Source: UASB124 sp964446935 (GTDB taxonomy: Bacteria > Babelota > Babeliae > Babelales > RVW-14). From it: 45,541 nucleotides of DNA. The notes beneath the pieces are model-generated. The model searched no databases. It saw only the letters and a list, made by a program, of their open reading frames with translations, and had not been told where the DNA came from. Shown piece after piece: positions 43,080 through 45,541 of this stretch (its first letter is position 1; the number at the start of each line of letters is the position of its first letter). The translations under genes and the position numbers were made by a program. The stretch lies in NCBI GenBank assembly GCA_964446935.1, contig CAYUQI010000012.1:1-45541 (forward strand), written 5' to 3'.

Positions 43080-43778
43080 ATGATTAAACGAAGATCGATT
43101 AAGTTGTCATTATTTTTAATCTGTGCCTCCTGGTTATCAGTATCAGCTGGGTTGGTCGAATTAATAAAGGTTATTCCTTCCATTCGTTTAGATATCCGTT
43201 ATGCAACAACCAATAATTTTACTAATAAGGTTGTGTATCCTTCAGCTCGTTGCTTTTTACAAGAAGAAGCAGCTAATGCTCTTGCCGAAGTGCAAAAAGA
43301 GCTTTCAGCACAAGGACTTGGTTTAAAAGTGTTCGATGGTTATCGTCCGTTGGCAATACAACGTATTTTCTGGAACATTTGTTCAGATGAACGCTATGTT
43401 GCAAATCCAGCCAAAGGATCGAAACATAACCGTGGTTCTGCAGTAGATTTGACCCTTATTGACCTGAAAACAGGTAATGAATTGGTTATGCCATCGGGAT
43501 ATGATGACATGAGTGAAAAAGCGCATCGTAATTATGATGCTATGACCGATGAAGCAAAGAAGAATTGCAAGCTATTGGAAGATAGTATGATCAAACATGG
43601 CTTTATCGCTTTACCTACCGAATGGTGGCATTTTGATTATAAAACATGGAAAAATAACCCTATTTTAGATATCTCGTTTGAAGAAATAGATATGCAACAA
43701 CAAGCACAAATAAAAGTTGTTGCTTTGAATGATCATGAAAACAAACAAATTGAAATGATTCCTGTTCCAGCGGCCTAA
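43080..43778 (+). CDS. Secreted D-alanyl-D-alanine dipeptidase (VanX/DdpX family, peptidase M15D)
   Basis: 232 residues from ATG 43080 (AAAGG about 8 nt upstream); an earlier ATG at 43065 is possible. Signal peptide through SAG. Family landmarks: IRLDIRYATTNNFTNKVVYP, LKVFDGYRPLAIQ with the transition-state Arg, SKHNRGSAVDLTL giving the first Zn His and the Zn Asp, and TEWWHFDY giving the catalytic Glu and last Zn His. It cleaves D-Ala-D-Ala, releasing D-Ala. There is no van regulatory or ligase gene nearby, so a peptidoglycan-recycling or nutrient role fits better than antibiotic resistance. Its promoter TATAAT lies 10 bp beyond the palindromic element. Confidence 0.93.
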   Translation: MIKRRSIKLSLFLICASWLSVSAGLVELIKVIPSIRLDIRYATTNNFTNKVVYPSARCFLQEEAANALAEVQKELSAQGLGLKVFDGYRPLAIQRIFWNICSDERYVANPAKGSKHNRGSAVDLTLIDLKTGNELVMPSGYDDMSEKAHRNYDAMTDEAKKNCKLLEDSMIKHGFIALPTEWWHFDYKTWKNNPILDISFEEIDMQQQAQIKVVALNDHENKQIEMIPVPAA

Positions 43779-43787
43779 TATAGGTCG

Positions 43788-43833
43788 AAGCAAGAGAGAG
43801 GGCCGGAGTTTACTCCGGCCCTCTCTCTTGCTT
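43788..43833. terminator. Very stable 21-bp hairpin
   Basis: A perfect 21-bp stem (43788-43808 with 43813-43833) around a TTTA loop, 9 nt after the dipeptidase stop. It has only a short T end, but the stem is the longest perfect one in the window. Confidence 0.8.
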
Positions 43834-43888
43834 TATGTAAAAGCCCTGTAAGAAGTATTTTACAATGAAAGAATTTTTTTGTTATGGT

Positions 43889-43894
43889 TACAAT
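43889..43894 (+). promoter_or_regulatory. Candidate -10 box of the beta-rich secreted protein gene
   Basis: TACAAT, 32 bp before the start at 43926, the same -10 as at 9004 and 15148. The -35 (ATGAAA, 18 bp upstream) is weak. Confidence 0.35.
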
Positions 43895-43925
43895 ATGTTG
43901 GCCATAGAGTGAAAAAGGAGATTTT

Positions 43926-45002
43926 ATGAAAATGCTCATGCATACGTGTATTCGAATCATTTGTCTATCTTTTTGTATGATATTACAACTTCAGGCGGCA
44001 TCTATTGATACAACGATACCTGGTTCATTTTATCAACTATCTTTAAACTACGACGCACAAGTTACGCTTGCTGGTGGAGAGTATTTGCGCGGTGATATGA
44101 AACTGCGCGCTGGATTGACTTTGTCTGGTGATGCAGAACTTAGAGGGATAAGTGAGCCAATTGATGGGGATATTTATCTCAACGGACATACGCTAACGAT
44201 CACTAATGATGTATATCTTGGAGAAAATTCGATAATTCATGGTGATGGGACAATAAACATGACAGGTTCCAGTACGTTTCATCTAATGCATGATCTTACT
44301 CTAAAAGATGGGGTCATATATGTTCCAGTACTAGGGAGAACTTCGTTTGATGGGCACGGGCATCAATTTTTTGTTGATGATAATTGTAGGTTTCATCCAT
44401 ATGCGGAGTCTACAAACATTTTTACTAATATAACCCTTGCAAATTTTCAAGCAACAGCTTCTTGGTCGGATTCAGATACTCGATATCGTTTCTATGGTGC
44501 CAATTTTATATTAAAAGATGCAATACTCATGATGAGTAAAGGCGCATTTGTGGGATATGCCAACATGAATTGTTATGGAATTGTCAAAATTTTGGGTAAG
44601 CCTGGTTATAAGTTTACAATACAAAGATCTTACTTTAATATCCAAGAACACAGTCAATGTATTTTTGATCCTAATTGTTATATAGAAACCCCTTTTGAAG
44701 GAACCTCGTCATCATATCATACAACATTTAATTTTGCGTCAGACACATCTATTTTATATTGGGATAATTGTACTATAGAACTAAATAGTACAGATGACCA
44801 ATGGCAGACGGTGGGGAATGATATTACATTTCTTTATGGAACAATTATTATTAATGGTTTGGTTACCTTAAAAACTTCCTTAGGAATTGGATATCATATT
44901 AGTTTTGGTAATTCAACGCTGGGAAATGTGCCCAATGTAACTTTTATGGCAAATAGTCATCTACGACTTGGTAGTGCTATAGATTTGAAAATCTATAAAT
45001 AA
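43926..45002 (+). CDS. Secreted beta-rich (possibly beta-helix) protein, unknown function
   Basis: 358 residues with AAAAAGGAG 5 nt before the ATG. Signal peptide (MHTCIRIICLSFCMILQLQA). The mature protein has almost no helix-favouring stretches. It shows repeated short strands with Gly/Asn turns (GGEYLRGDMKLRAGLTLSGD, GDIYLNGHTLTITNDVYLGEN, IIHGDGTINMTGSSTFHL, ..LKDGVIYVP), the look of a right-handed parallel beta-helix or passenger-type domain. No barrel or anchor is visible at the C-terminus (DLKIYK), so it is probably free in the periplasm or outside the cell. Family not recognised. It could bind or cut glycans, as many beta-helices do, but no active-site motif is seen. Confidence 0.8.
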   Translation: MKMLMHTCIRIICLSFCMILQLQAASIDTTIPGSFYQLSLNYDAQVTLAGGEYLRGDMKLRAGLTLSGDAELRGISEPIDGDIYLNGHTLTITNDVYLGENSIIHGDGTINMTGSSTFHLMHDLTLKDGVIYVPVLGRTSFDGHGHQFFVDDNCRFHPYAESTNIFTNITLANFQATASWSDSDTRYRFYGANFILKDAILMMSKGAFVGYANMNCYGIVKILGKPGYKFTIQRSYFNIQEHSQCIFDPNCYIETPFEGTSSSYHTTFNFASDTSILYWDNCTIELNSTDDQWQTVGNDITFLYGTIIINGLVTLKTSLGIGYHISFGNSTLGNVPNVTFMANSHLRLGSAIDLKIYK

Positions 45003-45014
45003 AATTCTATAAAT

Positions 45015-45377
45015 TTAAAGCTCTGTATACTTTTTTCGGTTACCTTTTGATTTTTCAACGGAATATCGTTGTACATTGATTGCTATTTTACGTTCCATGG
45101 CGGCGCTTAGATCAATGTTATAAGCATTGCAAAGACAAATCAGAAACCACATGATATCGGCAATTTCATGCTGAATTTCAACCCCTTTTGGCCCTTGCAT
45201 GGCCGTGCTTGATTCTTTGTTGTCGAGCCATAAAAAATGCTCCATGAGTTCTGCCGTTTCGGCGGCAATAGCCATGCTTAAGCTTTTGGCATTATGAAAT
45301 TGTTGCCAATCTCGTTCAGCAATAATTTTATGAACGAGATTTTTAATATCCTGAATGGTTGTTGCTTGGTCATTCAT
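45015..45377 (-). CDS. MazG-like nucleotide pyrophosphohydrolase
   Basis: 120 residues. The MazG-type metal site is complete: E40-x2-E43 in AAETAELMEH and E71-x2-D74 in HEIADIMWFL. W24 and FLWL are also typical. The size and the WQQFH and SLSMAIAAE features match the small dCTP-pyrophosphatase-like (iMazG/DCTPP1) group, which hydrolyses non-canonical or excess dNTPs to dNMP and pyrophosphate. AAGGAA precedes the ATG at 45377. It is convergent with the beta-rich protein gene, 12 nt apart with no terminator between. Confidence 0.9.
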   Translation of the reverse strand: MNDQATTIQDIKNLVHKIIAERDWQQFHNAKSLSMAIAAETAELMEHFLWLDNKESSTAMQGPKGVEIQHEIADIMWFLICLCNAYNIDLSAAMERKIAINVQRYSVEKSKGNRKKYTEL

Positions 45378-45541
45378 CGTGTTCCTTAAGGAAGAGATGT
45401 TTATGGTTTAATGAAATGAAAAATTTGTTTTGCCTTTTTATCATCAACAATACTTGTTTTGATGATGATAAAGTGACGTAAAATAACGTTTTTTTAATCA
45501 TTAGGCAAACGTTAGACTAAGAATTTTCGGTGTCATTGAGG
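45378..45541. other. Intergenic right edge
   Basis: No gene is visible. It contains a hairpin TTTATCATCA/TGATGATAAA (45437-45472) with a 16-nt loop. Its role, perhaps in regulation of the MazG-like gene or termination of a gene beyond the window, cannot be told. Confidence 0.4.

Noticed and set aside
43080..43778. Vancomycin resistance determinant
   Set aside because: Only the VanX-like dipeptidase is present, with a signal peptide; no ligase, dehydrogenase or VanRS genes are nearby.

Overview
The window looks like a draft-assembly scaffold from an AT-rich, Gram-negative-type bacterium that lives with or inside eukaryotic cells. It has an LptC-like protein, a lipoprotein signal peptidase and an outer-membrane-type barrel protein. 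It also encodes many proteins with signal peptides, several of them eukaryote-like: a ubiquitin-specific protease with Gln-rich repeats, a secreted ankyrin protein and two clostripain-type (C11) proteases. My best guess for the lineage is Candidatus Dependentiae (TM6). That is an inference from gene content, not a database result; other protist-associated lineages (Chlamydiae, Legionella-like, Rickettsiales-like) are not excluded. TGA is used as a stop, so the code is standard. Four runs of exactly 100 N (12968-13067, 15737-15836, 22896-22995, 26985-27084) are scaffold gaps. They cut the ends of rtcB, a Pro/Ala-rich secreted protein, leuS and one further gene of which only the first codons are visible.

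Layout, left to right. 1-863: 5' part of an MFS transporter. 1012-8853: a minus-strand island of four secreted proteins headed by a 1561-residue deubiquitinase-like protein, with two near-identical promoters (TTGACA, 16 bp, TAGAAT), one at the head of the island and one before its last gene. 9046-10617: a divergent outer-membrane-type protein. 10675-12739: an ABC-2 exporter pair and a 3-methyladenine DNA glycosylase. 13068-15103: the RNA-repair pair archease and RtcB, with a 163-bp inverted-repeat element between them. 15200-16972: small secreted or unknown proteins. 16969-20713: CorC-type membrane protein, acyl-CoA ligase, ferredoxin and an acidic Cys-tailed protein. 20919-22800: first C11 protease and an ankyrin protein. 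23009-26981: NUDIX-like protein and transketolase on the plus strand, then a small secreted protein and transaldolase on the minus strand; the two sugar enzymes supply the non-oxidative pentose phosphate pathway. 27085-29469: leuS. 29654-31003: second C11 protease. 31084-31161: tRNA-Asp, followed by repeats and a GIY-YIG nuclease. 31792-33923: a tandem pair of secreted paralogues. 34013-41357: uvrB, a secreted unknown, pheT, lspA, a diverged PgpA-like membrane protein and comF. 41325-45377: LptC-like, membrane-anchored ferritin-like, VanX-like dipeptidase, a secreted beta-rich protein and a MazG-like pyrophosphatase.

The housekeeping genes are ordinary. The most interesting content is (i) the secreted deubiquitinase island with its shared promoter, (ii) at least three families of short palindromic elements placed between genes, one splitting archease from rtcB and one adjoining a GIY-YIG nuclease beside a tRNA gene, and (iii) tandem or dispersed paralogous secreted proteins that look like host-interaction factors.
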